From positions 372,001 to 436,000 of the forward strand of contig MJAN01000002.1 of the NCBI GenBank assembly GCA_001875255.1: a DNA stretch of 64,000 bases. Direction: 5' to 3'. Positions 10,174 through 18,685 of this stretch are shown here, one piece after another. Positions within the stretch are counted from its first letter, which is position 1, and each line of letters opens with the position of its first letter. The stretch comes from Candidatus Sabulitectum silens. Its GTDB lineage: Bacteria; Fermentibacterota; Fermentibacteria; Fermentibacterales; JCC-6. A program made the position numbers and the translations under genes. The notes below the pieces were generated by a model. The model was given only the letters and a program-made list of their open reading frames with translations. It did no database searches and was not told where the DNA came from.

Positions 10174-11679
10174 CTACCTCACAACGGCCATTCGTGTGGT
10201 TGCCGCTGGTTCGCCTTCAATCCTCAGTTCCACCATGTAGATGCCCGCGGGGTAGCGGGAGGTGTCCAGCTGGATTGAGTGGCTTCCCTCACCGGGGTTC
10301 CCCGGGTTGATGGAGTCCATTCGCCTGCCGGTGGAGTCGTATATGCTGATGCTGGCCGTTGCCGCCGTGTGTATCTGGTATGTGAGCTGCGCTTCCGTGG
10401 TAACGGGGTTCGCCGCGAGGCGGATGGTCCCACTGTCGTTCCACTGGGGGTTGGTTATGCCGGTGCTTGCACCTTCATATGCCCTGATGTCCGTTCCGGT
10501 GCCGCAGACTATCAGGGTGCCGTCCCAGGCTATGGCCGGTGCGCTGGGGTTGGAGACTGCTGCCTGCCAGCGGATGGAGAGGTCCGGGTTGAAGGAGTAG
10601 ATGGTGTTCTCCGAGGCTGCGAACAGCCTTCCCGCGCCGTCGGCGGCCATGTATGTGCTGATGCCTGCCTGGATGTTGATGGATGTGTTTTCTATGCTGC
10701 CGTCTTCGGGGTCCAGGCGTATTATCTCGCCGGTCCTGCTGTAGCTGTAGACGCTGCCGTCCTGGCCCACGGAGAATGAGGAGAAGGGCACATAACCCAG
10801 CTCGGACTCCCACTTCTTCACAAGGGAGGTTCCGGTGTCTTCGTATGCGATGAGGTAGTCCGTTGAGGGGTTGTTCTGTGTGCGGGGGGCGTAAACGGTG
10901 CCGTCGAGGCCCACGAAGGGAGCCACCTGCTGTACATAACCCGGATATGTGGCCGGACTCTCGTAGAGGAAGTCGCCGGTGTCCAGGTCGAACACCTGTA
11001 TCGTGGGGCCTTGTGCTCCCGCGGCCCAGCCGTAGGCCTTGCCCCCGTAAACCGCCACCATGGAGCCGTTGCTTGTGGGAGAGTTCCTGCCGGCGGTCCA
11101 TTGGGTGCTGCCGTCTTCGGCGTTAATGCGCATTATCGTGTTGAAGTTGCCCGCTATGAGGTCGCCGTCCGGGGCAAAGGTTACACCCTCGGTGCTGGCC
11201 TCGTCCACCAGATCCTCGGACTTCCAGAGCTGGGAGCCGTCGGTGGCGTCCAGGGCGTACATGTAGGAGGCGTTGGTGTTCCCCGCCCTTGAGGCGTAGA
11301 CCACACCGTTCCTGATGGCGGATACATGGTTGCGCCAGTCGGTGCCCGGGAAGTCCACCGGCAGGTCGGCGGACCAGAGCTCCTGGCCGGTGTGGATATC
11401 GTAGGCGTAGATCAGTGTTCCGTGCAGCACATCGTTTATGTTGAAGCACCGGGCAACCACCATGATGTCACCGTCGGTCACAGGTTGCCAACCTATTACC
11501 GCCTGTGCGCCTCCCTGCCACAGCAGTGTATCGTCCTCGGGCCCCAGGGCCGAGCAGTAGCCGTGCCTGGCGGGGTCGCCCCCTGTGGCAACGTTCCACT
11601 CCTCCGCGGCCATTGCCGTATTTGCCAGCAGTGCCGGCAGAGCGCAGAGACAGATGATCCTGTTTGAGAGTTTAGCCAT
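10174..11679 (-). CDS. Secreted PQQ-like beta-propeller protein with C-terminal type IX-like sorting domain
   Basis: 501 aa from the ATG at 11679, preceded by GGGAAGGAG; a longer upstream reading has no such site. A signal peptide (MAKLSNRIICLCALPALL...AMA) is followed by PQQ-propeller repeats with the usual signature: LIYAYDIHTGQELWSADL, YMYALDATDGSQLWKSEDL, MRINAEDGSTQWTAG, IRLDPEDGSIENT. The last ~80 residues (ASISIYDSTGRRMDSI, GSHSIQLDTSRYPAGIY) form a Por-secretion-type CTD that usually ends in a basic residue. It is probably surface-attached or released. The ligand is unknown. Confidence 0.85.
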   Translation of the reverse strand: MAKLSNRIICLCALPALLANTAMAAEEWNVATGGDPARHGYCSALGPEDDTLLWQGGAQAVIGWQPVTDGDIMVVARCFNINDVLHGTLIYAYDIHTGQELWSADLPVDFPGTDWRNHVSAIRNGVVYASRAGNTNASYMYALDATDGSQLWKSEDLVDEASTEGVTFAPDGDLIAGNFNTIMRINAEDGSTQWTAGRNSPTSNGSMVAVYGGKAYGWAAGAQGPTIQVFDLDTGDFLYESPATYPGYVQQVAPFVGLDGTVYAPRTQNNPSTDYLIAYEDTGTSLVKKWESELGYVPFSSFSVGQDGSVYSYSRTGEIIRLDPEDGSIENTSINIQAGISTYMAADGAGRLFAASENTIYSFNPDLSIRWQAAVSNPSAPAIAWDGTLIVCGTGTDIRAYEGASTGITNPQWNDSGTIRLAANPVTTEAQLTYQIHTAATASISIYDSTGRRMDSINPGNPGEGSHSIQLDTSRYPAGIYMVELRIEGEPAATTRMAVVR

Positions 11680-12125
11680 GATGCTCCTTCCCCTGATCTG
11701 TCGCTGCGGGGTCTCCCCCGCTTTTTCTGTTCCTTCCTGTTCCTTCACTTGAACTGTGGGCTGAAAACTGGATCGGATGGTCAGATGGGTATGTCCGGTA
11801 TGGAGGTTGGTTCCAGTTCAGTTCTGCTGCTTCTGATTGAATACCCGAGGGGAGGGGACCGGTCAAGCAGGCTGGACGCAGCTGGAATGTCTCGACGGCA
11901 TCCTTGTGGTGCAGATCATTTCATGTCATGAAACAATTTGTACCAAAGCGGGTTGAAGAACAGCTTGAAAGTTCGTTGAATGCCATGCCTGTGGTGGATG
12001 CGACCGGCGCGGGTCAGGCCGGAAACAAACTCTTATGCTGTGAGCTGATTTGCGCTTCCAACTGGCTGGGTGCTTGTTCCGGCAGACTGACCAGGCTAGC
12101 AGGGTTCTCCTGAAAGCCCGGGGCA
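11680..12125. other. Intergenic stretch without a recognised gene
   Basis: No open frame with protein-like content and a ribosome-binding site is found on either strand. The frame at 11904-12113 (+) has only a weak, non-homologous-looking peptide. The minus strand near 11680-11690 carries the ribosome-binding site of the propeller gene. Confidence 0.5.
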
Positions 12126-13092
12126 TCATGCCATTAAGCGTGATTTGCGCAGCCGAATAAGCTTCCTTACCGAACCCGCCATTTCAAGAACGATGACTGC
12201 GGCTATCACCCAGACCACGGAACGGGCGAACACCTCCGCCACCCGGGCAAGGGTGTCCATCGTGGCTGGATCCTGCCCTCCCCCGCTGAGAACTGTCAGG
12301 GAGTCGAAGCTCAGTATCCTGTATACGATGGCCAGTTCGCCCAGGCCTATCAGTATGCCTCCTGTGAGGGTGGTTCTGTTCCAGCCGCCCTTAGCGTATT
12401 TGTAAAGGCCTGTGAGTATCGAAAGCACACCCAGACCGTTCACCGCCCAGAACACCGCTGACCAGTGGGGGCTCATGGTTATCTGCATCTGAACCTGGCT
12501 GTTTATAGTGGCGGGGAAGTGCCACAGTCCGTTCCACCAGGCGAGGAAGGCTACCTCGATAAAAAGCTCGAAGCCTGTTTCAAGGCGGCTGATCCTGAGA
12601 TTGGGCTTTTTCTCCTTCAGCTTTTCCGGCGACCACTTGTAAAGCCCCTCCAGGGATCTGGGGCTGCGTTCCAGCAGGTAGAACACCGCAGTTACCACAG
12701 CGAACACCCATACGGCGTATGTGAAAAGGCGCCCGTGATTGAGAAAAACCCCTGGAGAACACCGCCGCCTGTGATGAAGAACGGCAGCATTGCGAGGATG
12801 CGAATGCCCAGCACCCATGCCAGGGACAGCTTCAACGCCCGCTTGTAGGCGGGGTAGGCTTCAGGCCGATGAGGTGCTGATCCGGCAGGTAAGCCGACGC
12901 AATCCTCATGGGGTGACCCAGCTGTTTCAGAATGCCCTCTATCTCATTGCCGTTCAGCTTTCTCCCAAGCTGTGACTCCCGGTCTTCGATCTGCTCCTGG
13001 ATCGTTGACTCCAGCTCGTCCCTAACATCTTTGCGCATCTCCTCCGGCAGGTGGGCTGCCAGACTGTCCAGATACCTTTCCACCATTCCCAT
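12126..13092 (-). CDS. HAAS/DUF1700-like membrane protein paired with PadR regulator, frameshifted
   Basis: About 320 aa. The start ATG at 13092 lies one base after the PadR stop. The N-terminal ~65 residues (VERYLDSLAAHLPEEMRKD...QEQIEDRESQLGRKL...LKQLGHP) are the helical HAAS-like domain that typically sits beside PadR regulators. After LIGLKP the frame shifts (near 12847, and again near 12738) into a multi-pass membrane region: FTYAVWVFAVVTAVFYLLE, FELFIEVAFLAWWNGLW, FWAVNGLGVLSILTGLY and two further segments. The family is thought to be controlled by or to sense through the adjoining regulator, but the exact role is unknown. Confidence 0.7.
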
Positions 13093-13093
13093 C

Positions 13094-13444
13094 TTATCCT
13101 CCCAGCGGGCTTTCATAGCCCATGACGCGCTCAAGGGCGCCGGAGACATCTTTCCATTCCTTCTGCAGCTGCACCATGGTGGCCTCTCCCACGGGGGAAA
13201 GCCGGTAGAACCTTTTGCGCCGTCCGCCTTCCTCACGCCATTCGCTTTCCAGCAGGCCCTGTTTCTCCAGGCGGCGGATCAGGGGGTAGAGGGTGCTCTC
13301 CTCGATGTTCAGGCCGCAGTCAGCCAGTTCTTTGCGTAGTGAATAACCGTAATGCTCTGCGCGGAGCCGGGAGAGCACCGCAAGCACCAGCACACCGCGC
13401 CTCAGCTCGGACCGCAACCCGGATAACGGATCCCCTGTGTTCAC
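13094..13444 (-). CDS. PadR family transcriptional regulator
   Basis: 116 aa from a GTG at 13444, preceded by GGGAGGTGGAA; a longer in-frame reading lacks such a site. It shows the winged-helix core (LRRGVLVLAVLSRL, HYGYSLRKEL, IEESTLYPLIRRLEKQGLL, RRKRFYRLSPVGEAT) and a short C-terminal dimerisation helix. PadR proteins are usually repressors of their own operon and of membrane or efflux genes. Its stop is followed after one base by the start of the HAAS-type membrane gene, which makes a two-gene unit. A dyad overlaps its promoter. Confidence 0.9.
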   Translation of the reverse strand: MNTGDPLSGLRSELRRGVLVLAVLSRLRAEHYGYSLRKELADCGLNIEESTLYPLIRRLEKQGLLESEWREEGGRRKRFYRLSPVGEATMVQLQKEWKDVSGALERVMGYESPLGG

Positions 13445-13507
13445 TTCCACCTCCCGTGATGACTTGTTGTGTGTATGCTTTGCTGTGCGCCACACACTGT
13501 ATGTTGC

Positions 13508-13538
13508 ATACTATGTATCGTACAGTATCAGTTGTCAA
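13508..13538 (-). promoter_or_regulatory. Promoter of the padR-HAAS operon with overlapping dyad
   Basis: On the minus strand, TTGACA (13538-13533) and CATAGT (13515-13510) are separated by exactly 17 bases, a good sigma-70-type pair. The dyad ATACT-N11-AGTAT (13508-13528) covers the -10 box and half the spacer. This is where a PadR dimer would be expected to bind to repress its own operon (inference). Confidence 0.6.
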
Positions 13539-14010
13539 GCAGGTCTTTGGTGCTATTTCCGCCTATGACTGAATACTGCGGAGAGAATGGAAGCTCTGGA
13601 GAGGGTATGAGCTGTCTTCCAGGAATGGCTGAAGCCGCCATTTTGCATGACGGCTTCGATACTCCTTCTACACATGGCAGACGAGCTGAATGATTACTAA
13701 TGGCAGGAACAGGCAGCGTCGGCAGTCTCTACCTTCAAGCGTCACATCATCCGTTCAAACAGCCCCCTGTTTCGTCATCGGGAAAGATATGCTGCCGAGT
13801 CCGAACAGGCTTTGATTGATGAGGAATGTTGAAAGGGGCTCTACAAGCAAGGGATCGATTCGGCAAGGTTGGTCCATACGGTTTACGCCCGAATCGTCCA
13901 CTGAGTTTAATCGAACATGAAATACCCGTTGGGAAACCGGGCTATCCGGGGGAACTCAAAAACTCCCTGAAGGAACCGAAGGCCATCTTTAATCTATTCC
14001 CTTCCAGGGC
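13539..14010. other. Intergenic stretch without a recognised gene
   Basis: No convincing gene on either strand. Short frames (for example 13826-14017 +) lack a ribosome-binding site and recognisable content. The stretch separates divergently read units: padR to the left, with its promoter at the boundary, and the end of the YARHG gene to the right. Confidence 0.5.
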
Positions 14011-14886
14011 TCAGTGAAGGTGCTCCGCGTGGGGATCGCTGCAAATCCTCCAGTAATCGCCTGTGCCTATTTTCATGAAGGGCACCGTGAGGTGGTCGAG
14101 TTCGGCTTCCGGGTGGGAAGAGGCGTAGTTCACGGTGAAATCGCCTATGGGCATCCTGAACACTTCCGGGGGAGCAAGGGCAGTTCCGGTCTCCTCGGCA
14201 TCCTCTATTACGAACTCCGAGCCATAGGAGGCGTAGGGCTCCGCTATGAAGCCGCCTTCGAGATATGTCACCGAGTCAGCATTCAGGATCAGGTGAGAAC
14301 CCTGCAGCTTCCATTTCCCGGAGATCTCCAGAAGCCTCCGGGAACCGTCCATGCTGTTCCCCCTGTGGATGAACCTCCCCGTGGAAAAGAAGAAGAAACG
14401 CTCCGAGTACCCCGAACCCACCGCCGCGCTGCCGTGCCAGAAACCCACCAGGTCGCTTTCATCGGGCATTTCCCCGGCGGCTGCCGTGAGGCTTTCTTCG
14501 TAGAACTGAACACGGCGAATGTTCCTCTCGTCCACCGGGGTAAGGTATTCCGAGACGTCGTCCTTAGCAGGGGTGTACCAGGGAAATGACATGAAGTGTT
14601 CTGTGAGTGCGCTATCGCTGAACACGTATCCGTACCTGGCGAAAATGGAGTTCCTGAGAAGCACCAGCTGCTCTGCGTCCAGTGACGCTACCTGGAAGTC
14701 CGAGAGCCTGAAATCCAGATGCCCAAAGGTACCCCCGGTTATGATGGAGTCCGCTGTGTGCAGGTCTCCCTGAACCGTGGACTGCCTTTCGTACCTCTGG
14801 AGTTCCTCATCAGTGAAGGCCCGTGACACCGAGACAGCCGCGGCGCAGAGCAGTATCGCCTTTGGAATGTTTCTGCATAGTTTCAT
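14011..14886 (-). CDS. Exported YARHG-domain protein
   Basis: 291 aa from the ATG at 14886, preceded by AGGGGAAGGG. A signal peptide (MKLCRNIPKAILLCAAAVSVSRA) is followed by a YARHG domain: LRNSIFARYGYVFSDSAL, then FPWYTPAKDDVSEYLTPVDERN. This domain is an extracellular module found in many bacteria, and its function is unknown. The rest (GFWHGSAAVGSGYSERFFFF, LLEISGKWKLQGSHLIL) looks like a lipocalin- or META-like beta region. It is probably periplasmic. No operon partner is evident. Confidence 0.8.
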   Translation of the reverse strand: MKLCRNIPKAILLCAAAVSVSRAFTDEELQRYERQSTVQGDLHTADSIITGGTFGHLDFRLSDFQVASLDAEQLVLLRNSIFARYGYVFSDSALTEHFMSFPWYTPAKDDVSEYLTPVDERNIRRVQFYEESLTAAAGEMPDESDLVGFWHGSAAVGSGYSERFFFFSTGRFIHRGNSMDGSRRLLEISGKWKLQGSHLILNADSVTYLEGGFIAEPYASYGSEFVIEDAEETGTALAPPEVFRMPIGDFTVNYASSHPEAELDHLTVPFMKIGTGDYWRICSDPHAEHLH

Positions 14887-15085
14887 GTTTCTGGCCCTTC
14901 CCCTGTTCTGAGTCCTTCGCCCAGGTCTCGCTTCTTGAACTCCCCTAATATGTCCGAGTCGCTCCTGCCCGCCGAGGGCACTGCCCGGAATGTTCAAGGC
15001 TCAATGGAACACAGGCCGTTCAGGCGATCTACAAGAGTAAGCGGCGCAGTTCCCAGAGACCCGGCTTTGGAAAGGAAAACCAGTC

Positions 15086-15547
15086 ATGAGCTGTTTTACC
15101 GGTATCCTTATGGTCTGCTGTACATTCTCAACTCTCTTCGGCGGCATTTCTGACCATTTTGCCTCCTTGCTCAACCCCCTTTGCGGAAATGAGCTGACCC
15201 TTGAGGTGGACAGGATCTCAGAGCATCCTGATGTCCCGGTGCCTTTTGACCGTCTTGATGAAACCGGTTATGCAGCCGTTGAAAATGGTACGGCATATCA
15301 GGTAAGCTTCAGCGAAGACATGAGGACCGTTTCCATAATGCCTGATTCCGTCTCCGGGATCCTTGTTGAGAACACAGAGGACTACATGGCGTATGACCTC
15401 AACAGCGGCCTTTTCGCCGGCGGGCGATTCCTTTTATGGATCAATGACGGCCGGTTCGAAGGGGAGTACACCATCTATGGAAGCGGTGTCCCCATTATCA
15501 GCAGCGAACGGGGAACTCTGGTCCCTTCCGGTGAAGGTGTTCAGTAA
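15086..15547 (+). CDS. Hypothetical exported protein
   Basis: 153 aa. The ATG at 15086 follows GGAAAGGAAAACC. The N-terminus (MSCFTGILMVCCTFSTLFGG) is hydrophobic and may be a signal peptide with cysteines. The rest is acidic and strand-rich (NELTLEVDRISEHPDV, AYDLNSGLFAGGRFLLW). I recognise no family. Codon use fits its neighbours, and it faces the methyltransferase gene convergently. Confidence 0.5.
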   Translation: MSCFTGILMVCCTFSTLFGGISDHFASLLNPLCGNELTLEVDRISEHPDVPVPFDRLDETGYAAVENGTAYQVSFSEDMRTVSIMPDSVSGILVENTEDYMAYDLNSGLFAGGRFLLWINDGRFEGEYTIYGSGVPIISSERGTLVPSGEGVQ

Positions 15548-15561
15548 CGGAGACAGCTCTT

Positions 15562-16180
15562 CTACAGAGACTGTGATAATACATTCCTTGCCACGAGCTT
15601 GTTTGCCGCATGGGTATGCCGGAGCCCTCCGGCATGCTCATCCTGAAATGTGTAGCTCTTCTGAAGAACTGTTTCCCATTCAGCGTATCTCTGGAACAGC
15701 TCGCCTTCGCGAAACAACCCGACACATAGAGGCGCCAGGTCAGGAGGAGCTTGGATGGTGTCGGTGAACACTGTGATGGCATTGAATCCTGATGGGGCCG
15801 TGTGGGCCTTGAATCGCTGGATCATCCTCTCCCATTGGCTGCGCTCCGCAAAGTGGAGACAACCTTGCGAGGTGATCAGGTCGTATTCACCGGCAAAGTC
15901 AAACGCGGTCATATCGGCGATGCGGGTATCGATCACAAGGCCCTGGCGTTTCGCAAGGGTGTTCAGCTTCGTGATCCCTGCTTCGGAAATGTCCAGTGCG
16001 GTTACATCGAAACCCGCCCGGGCAAGGGGGATGGCATTTCGTCCGTCACCGCAGCCGAGGTCCAGTACCCTGGCCTCCGGGGGAGTTCAGGAATGAGGTC
16101 AAGTATCTCCTGGCTCGGGTCACCGAGCTTTTCGCTTCGATATCCGCGTATGTCGCTTCCCAAAGTGGCTGTGTGGCCAT
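15562..16180 (-). CDS. Class I SAM-dependent methyltransferase (TehB-like), two frameshifts
   Basis: About 205 aa. The start ATG at 16180 follows AAAGGAGA and gives MATQPLWEATYADIEAK. A frame change near 16130 leads into LGDPSQEILDLIPELP. A second near 16083 (a G/C run) restores the SAM-binding motif I VLDLGCGDGRNAIPLARAG, followed by DVTALDIS and DLITSQGCLHF. This is the pattern of small TehB/UbiE-type methyltransferases. The substrate is unknown. The two indels are likely sequencing errors because each restores a normal family sequence. Confidence 0.7.
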
Positions 16181-16320
16181 TCTCCTTTCCCCTCACAGGC
16201 TCTGAGTCAGCTGCTTATAATGCAACTAGAGCTGCCAGAGCCTTTTGTGAATGCGAGTTATGCAAATTTGCTTCTTCCTTTCCTGATTCTCTTGAACCCC
16301 TAACGATAGTTCACTCTTAA

Positions 16321-16353
16321 GAGATTGACATCTCAATCTCAAGCTGATACATT
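16321..16353 (+). promoter_or_regulatory. Promoter and inverted-repeat operator of the AbrB-PIN pair
   Basis: TTGACA (16325-16330) and TACATT (16348-16353) are spaced by 17 bases. A perfect 7-bp inverted repeat, GAGATTG-N6-CAATCTC (16321-16340), overlaps the -35 box. This is a plausible autoregulatory operator for the AbrB-type antitoxin (inference). Confidence 0.55.
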
Positions 16354-16379
16354 CTTACTGGTAAGATGGTTGGCTTGAA

Positions 16380-16670
16380 ATGATTGGAATGCAAATGAAC
16401 AAGGTGGCTACAACAAAGATGTCATCGAAGGGACAAATCGTAATTCCTGAAGAGATCAGGAATGCACTTCATCTGAAGACTGGAACGAAGTTCGTTGTTA
16501 TTGGCGAGGGAGATGTTGTTGTTCTGAAAACAATAACTCCTCCTTCCTCTTCTGAATTCAAAGAAATGATTCTGAAAGCCCGAGAAGCGGCATACGAAGC
16601 AGGAATGACTCCTGAAGATGTTGAGAAGGCGATAAGTGAAGTACGCTCGGAAAAAGCGAATCGTAGTTGA
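16380..16670 (+). CDS. AbrB/MazE-type antitoxin
   Basis: 96 aa (91 if translation starts at the third ATG, 16395). The swapped-hairpin SpoVT/AbrB domain is clear: MNKVATTKMSSKGQIVIPEE, then IRNALHLKTGTKFVVIGEG and VVLKTI. A C-terminal helical tail (SEFKEMILKAREAAYEAG, PEDVEKAISEVR) would bind and neutralise the toxin. It overlaps the PIN-domain gene by 35 bases, typical of antitoxin-first operons. No clear Shine-Dalgarno site is seen. Confidence 0.88.
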   Translation: MIGMQMNKVATTKMSSKGQIVIPEEIRNALHLKTGTKFVVIGEGDVVVLKTITPPSSSEFKEMILKAREAAYEAGMTPEDVEKAISEVRSEKANRS

Positions 16671-17130
16671 TACAAATGTTCTGATCTCCGCAGTTTTCTT
16701 CAAGGGTAAACCCAACGTTATCCTGGAAGCATGGAGAGCCGGCAGTCTTGAGATAATCCTTTCCTAGGAAATGCTGCATGAATATTCCGAAGTGCTGAAA
16801 AGGCTTTCTGAGAAGTATCCAACGATTGATGCATCGGGGATACTGTCCGTTTTCGCAACAGGTTGCAAGATCGTTGAGCCGGTAGTTCTTGGCGAACAGG
16901 TGTGCGCTGATCCTGACGATGACAAGTTTCTGGCTGCTGCAATTGGTGGAGATGCAGAAACTGTAATATCAGGAGACAAGCATTTGCTTGATGTCAATGG
17001 ATATTCCGGAATTGAGGTTTTAAGACCGGCTGAGTTTATAGAACAATTCTTGAGTGAGCAATCGAATGCAGCAGAACGCTGTCAGGGGCTGAGCAAAGGA
17101 ATGACGTCTGCTGATTCGGAGCGTAGATAG
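16636..17130 (+). pseudogene. PIN-domain toxin (TIGR00305-type) with an in-frame amber codon
   Basis: A GTG at 16636 starts KYARKKRIVVDTNVLISAVFF, with the first PIN acidic residue in VDTNV. The frame meets TAG at 16765-16767 (LEIILS-stop-EMLHEYSEVL) and then continues unbroken to 17130. The continuation includes the other acidic residues in CADPDDDKFLAAAI and the VISGDKHLL strand. Both halves are needed for a PIN ribonuclease. The gene is therefore inactivated, or the TAG (a one-base change from CAG or GAG) is a sequence error. It would act as an endoribonuclease restrained by the upstream AbrB protein. Confidence 0.75.
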
Positions 17131-17280
17131 AGTTCAGTACAGGCTTATGGTGTGATTTGATTAAATGATGCCGCCGGTACCGGGATGTGTCAATGAGCGG
17201 GAATCCTTCAGTAGTATGAACACCATGCTTAAGCACCGGCTTTGGGAATAATTCTCTTTTGAAATCTATCAGGCGGTTAT

Positions 17281-17330
17281 CAATGCTATGGGAGTTATTT
17301 ACCAAATTTACGGATGGCCTCGGGTGTTGA
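17281..17330. repeat. 50-bp imperfect direct repeat, copy 1
   Basis: 46 of 50 bases match copy 2 at 17908-17957. The repeat covers the last codons of the DUF4143 gene (read on the minus strand as TPEAIRKFGK and stop) and its 3' flank. Confidence 0.75.
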
Positions 17331-17783
17331 CAGGGCTTTCAGGGGAAGGGCGGTCACGCCTTCACCCATTGAGAAGGTCTTGTCGCCGGGGTAGATAACG
17401 ATGATCCTTTCCAGGCTGAGGTCATCCCTGGATATTCGCATGGATTTCGTAATCCTGGGAGCATCCACTCTCTTGATCTCCACTCCGTACAGTTCGGTTC
17501 CCCTCTGCAGCAGCAGGTCCACTTCAGCACCCTGATGGGTGCCCCAGTAGAAAGCCCTGTCATGGGGTAACAGAGCCAGAACCTGCTCCAGGGCGAAACC
17601 CTCCCATGAAGCACCGACCCACGGGCTGGTGAGGAGATCCCGCATTGTTGCCAGGCCCAGAAGGCAGTGAAGAAGCCCGCTGTCCCGTATGTAGATCTTC
17701 GGGACCTTCCTCTGCCTTTTGGCGATGTTTGCGTGGAAGGGTTGAATCTGCCTTACCATGAAATTTGTAAGTGTCAAGTGCAA
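17295..17783 (-). pseudogene. C-terminal part of an AAA ATPase with DUF4143
   Basis: The frame encodes only the C-terminal DUF4143 region of the widespread DUF4143 ATPase family: VPKIYIRDSGLLHCLLGL, WEGFALEQVLALL, FYWGTHQGAEVDLLL, YGVEIKR. The N-terminal AAA half with Walker A and B is missing, and nothing like it lies upstream. The first residues (MHLTLTNF) do not belong to the family. The gene is thus 5'-truncated. The GxxxEVDLL and EIKR block resembles the nuclease-like fold of this domain. It sits in a patch of toxin-antitoxin and duplicated debris. Confidence 0.7.
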
Positions 17784-17907
17784 TTTTCATGGAAAGCCTT
17801 CAAGAAACGGGAGTTCCAGTTGTCGCTTACAGGAAGAAACAGTTGACGCTGGACAGATACTTTTTTCACAGGTAATTCTCGCAGGTCTTGTTCAGCGGAA
17901 ATGCTCT

Positions 17908-17957
17908 CAATGCCATGGGAGTTATTTACCAAGTTTACGGATGGCTTCGGATGTTGA
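17908..17957. repeat. 50-bp imperfect direct repeat, copy 2
   Basis: This copy encodes, on the minus strand, a second DUF4143-like C-terminus (SSTSEAIRKLGK and stop) with no gene body attached. It is the trace of a former tandem ATPase copy that was largely deleted. Confidence 0.7.
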
Positions 17958-18042
17958 GCTGCCTTGCGGCGGGCGGGGTGATGTTCGATCTTATCCTGAG
18001 GGGTAAGCCTGATGATATTTTTCTGAAGTATGGGAGGAAGTA

Positions 18043-18684
18043 ATGAAGCATTTCACAGCGGAGGGGCCGCTGTTCAAAAGCGTTGGTATCTCCGGGAAGG
18101 GAACCTCCAAACGGAGAGTGGTGCTTCTCAGCATGGGGTTATTCGGCTTTGTATTCATGGCCATCGTTGTGTTCATTTTGAGGTCTGAGGGGGCAGGGCA
18201 GATAGCATATGTGATGGTGCCTATCTTCGTGCTGAGCTACGCCTTTTCCATAATGGTCATCGGCAGGACAATGGGGGGCGGTGGCCTTACCGTTGATACC
18301 TCAAGGGGAGAGGTGCGTTTTCGAAAGGCGTCGGGCTTTGGTTTCGGGAGCATGAGGGTTTCCAGGTCGGACATTCAGGAGCTGGTACTGCACAGTTATA
18401 GCTACAATCAGGGCAGGAACATAAACTACAGAATAAGGTTGTGCACTTCCAGGGGCAATTTCCATGCGTCCGGTTTTCAGTTCACCGACCTGAATGAGGC
18501 CAGGGAAGCGGGATACGAACTGGCTTCACTGGTTTCAGTACCCTACGGGAGGAACTCCAGGAAAGAGCATGAGTACCGGGGCCCTTTCCCATTCTCCGGG
18601 CCTTTTCTGACCTTTTTCATCAACAGGGCCGAAACTATATTTTGCGAAAGCCCTTGGCAATTGTCCGATAACAGAAGGAGATGA
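18043..18684 (+). CDS. Hypothetical two-helix membrane protein
   Basis: 213 aa. The ATG at 18043 follows GGGAGGAAG. Two membrane segments are near residues 28-47 (VVLLSMGLFGFVFMAIVVFI) and 56-75 (IAYVMVPIFVLSYAFSIMVI). They are followed by a soluble PH-like beta region (GLTVDTSRGEVRFRK, DIQELVLHSYSYN, YRIRLCTSRGNF). This resembles bacterial PH-domain or photosystem-assembly-like membrane proteins, but I cannot assign a family. The next gene starts one base after its stop, so they form an operon. Confidence 0.6.
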   Translation: MKHFTAEGPLFKSVGISGKGTSKRRVVLLSMGLFGFVFMAIVVFILRSEGAGQIAYVMVPIFVLSYAFSIMVIGRTMGGGGLTVDTSRGEVRFRKASGFGFGSMRVSRSDIQELVLHSYSYNQGRNINYRIRLCTSRGNFHASGFQFTDLNEAREAGYELASLVSVPYGRNSRKEHEYRGPFPFSGPFLTFFINRAETIFCESPWQLSDNRRR

Positions 18685-18685
18685 A

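Noticed and set aside
11904-12113. Small plus-strand frame starting near MKQFVPKRVEE
   Set aside because: No ribosome-binding site, no recognisable content, and a similar-looking string near 9285 is too short to call a repeat.
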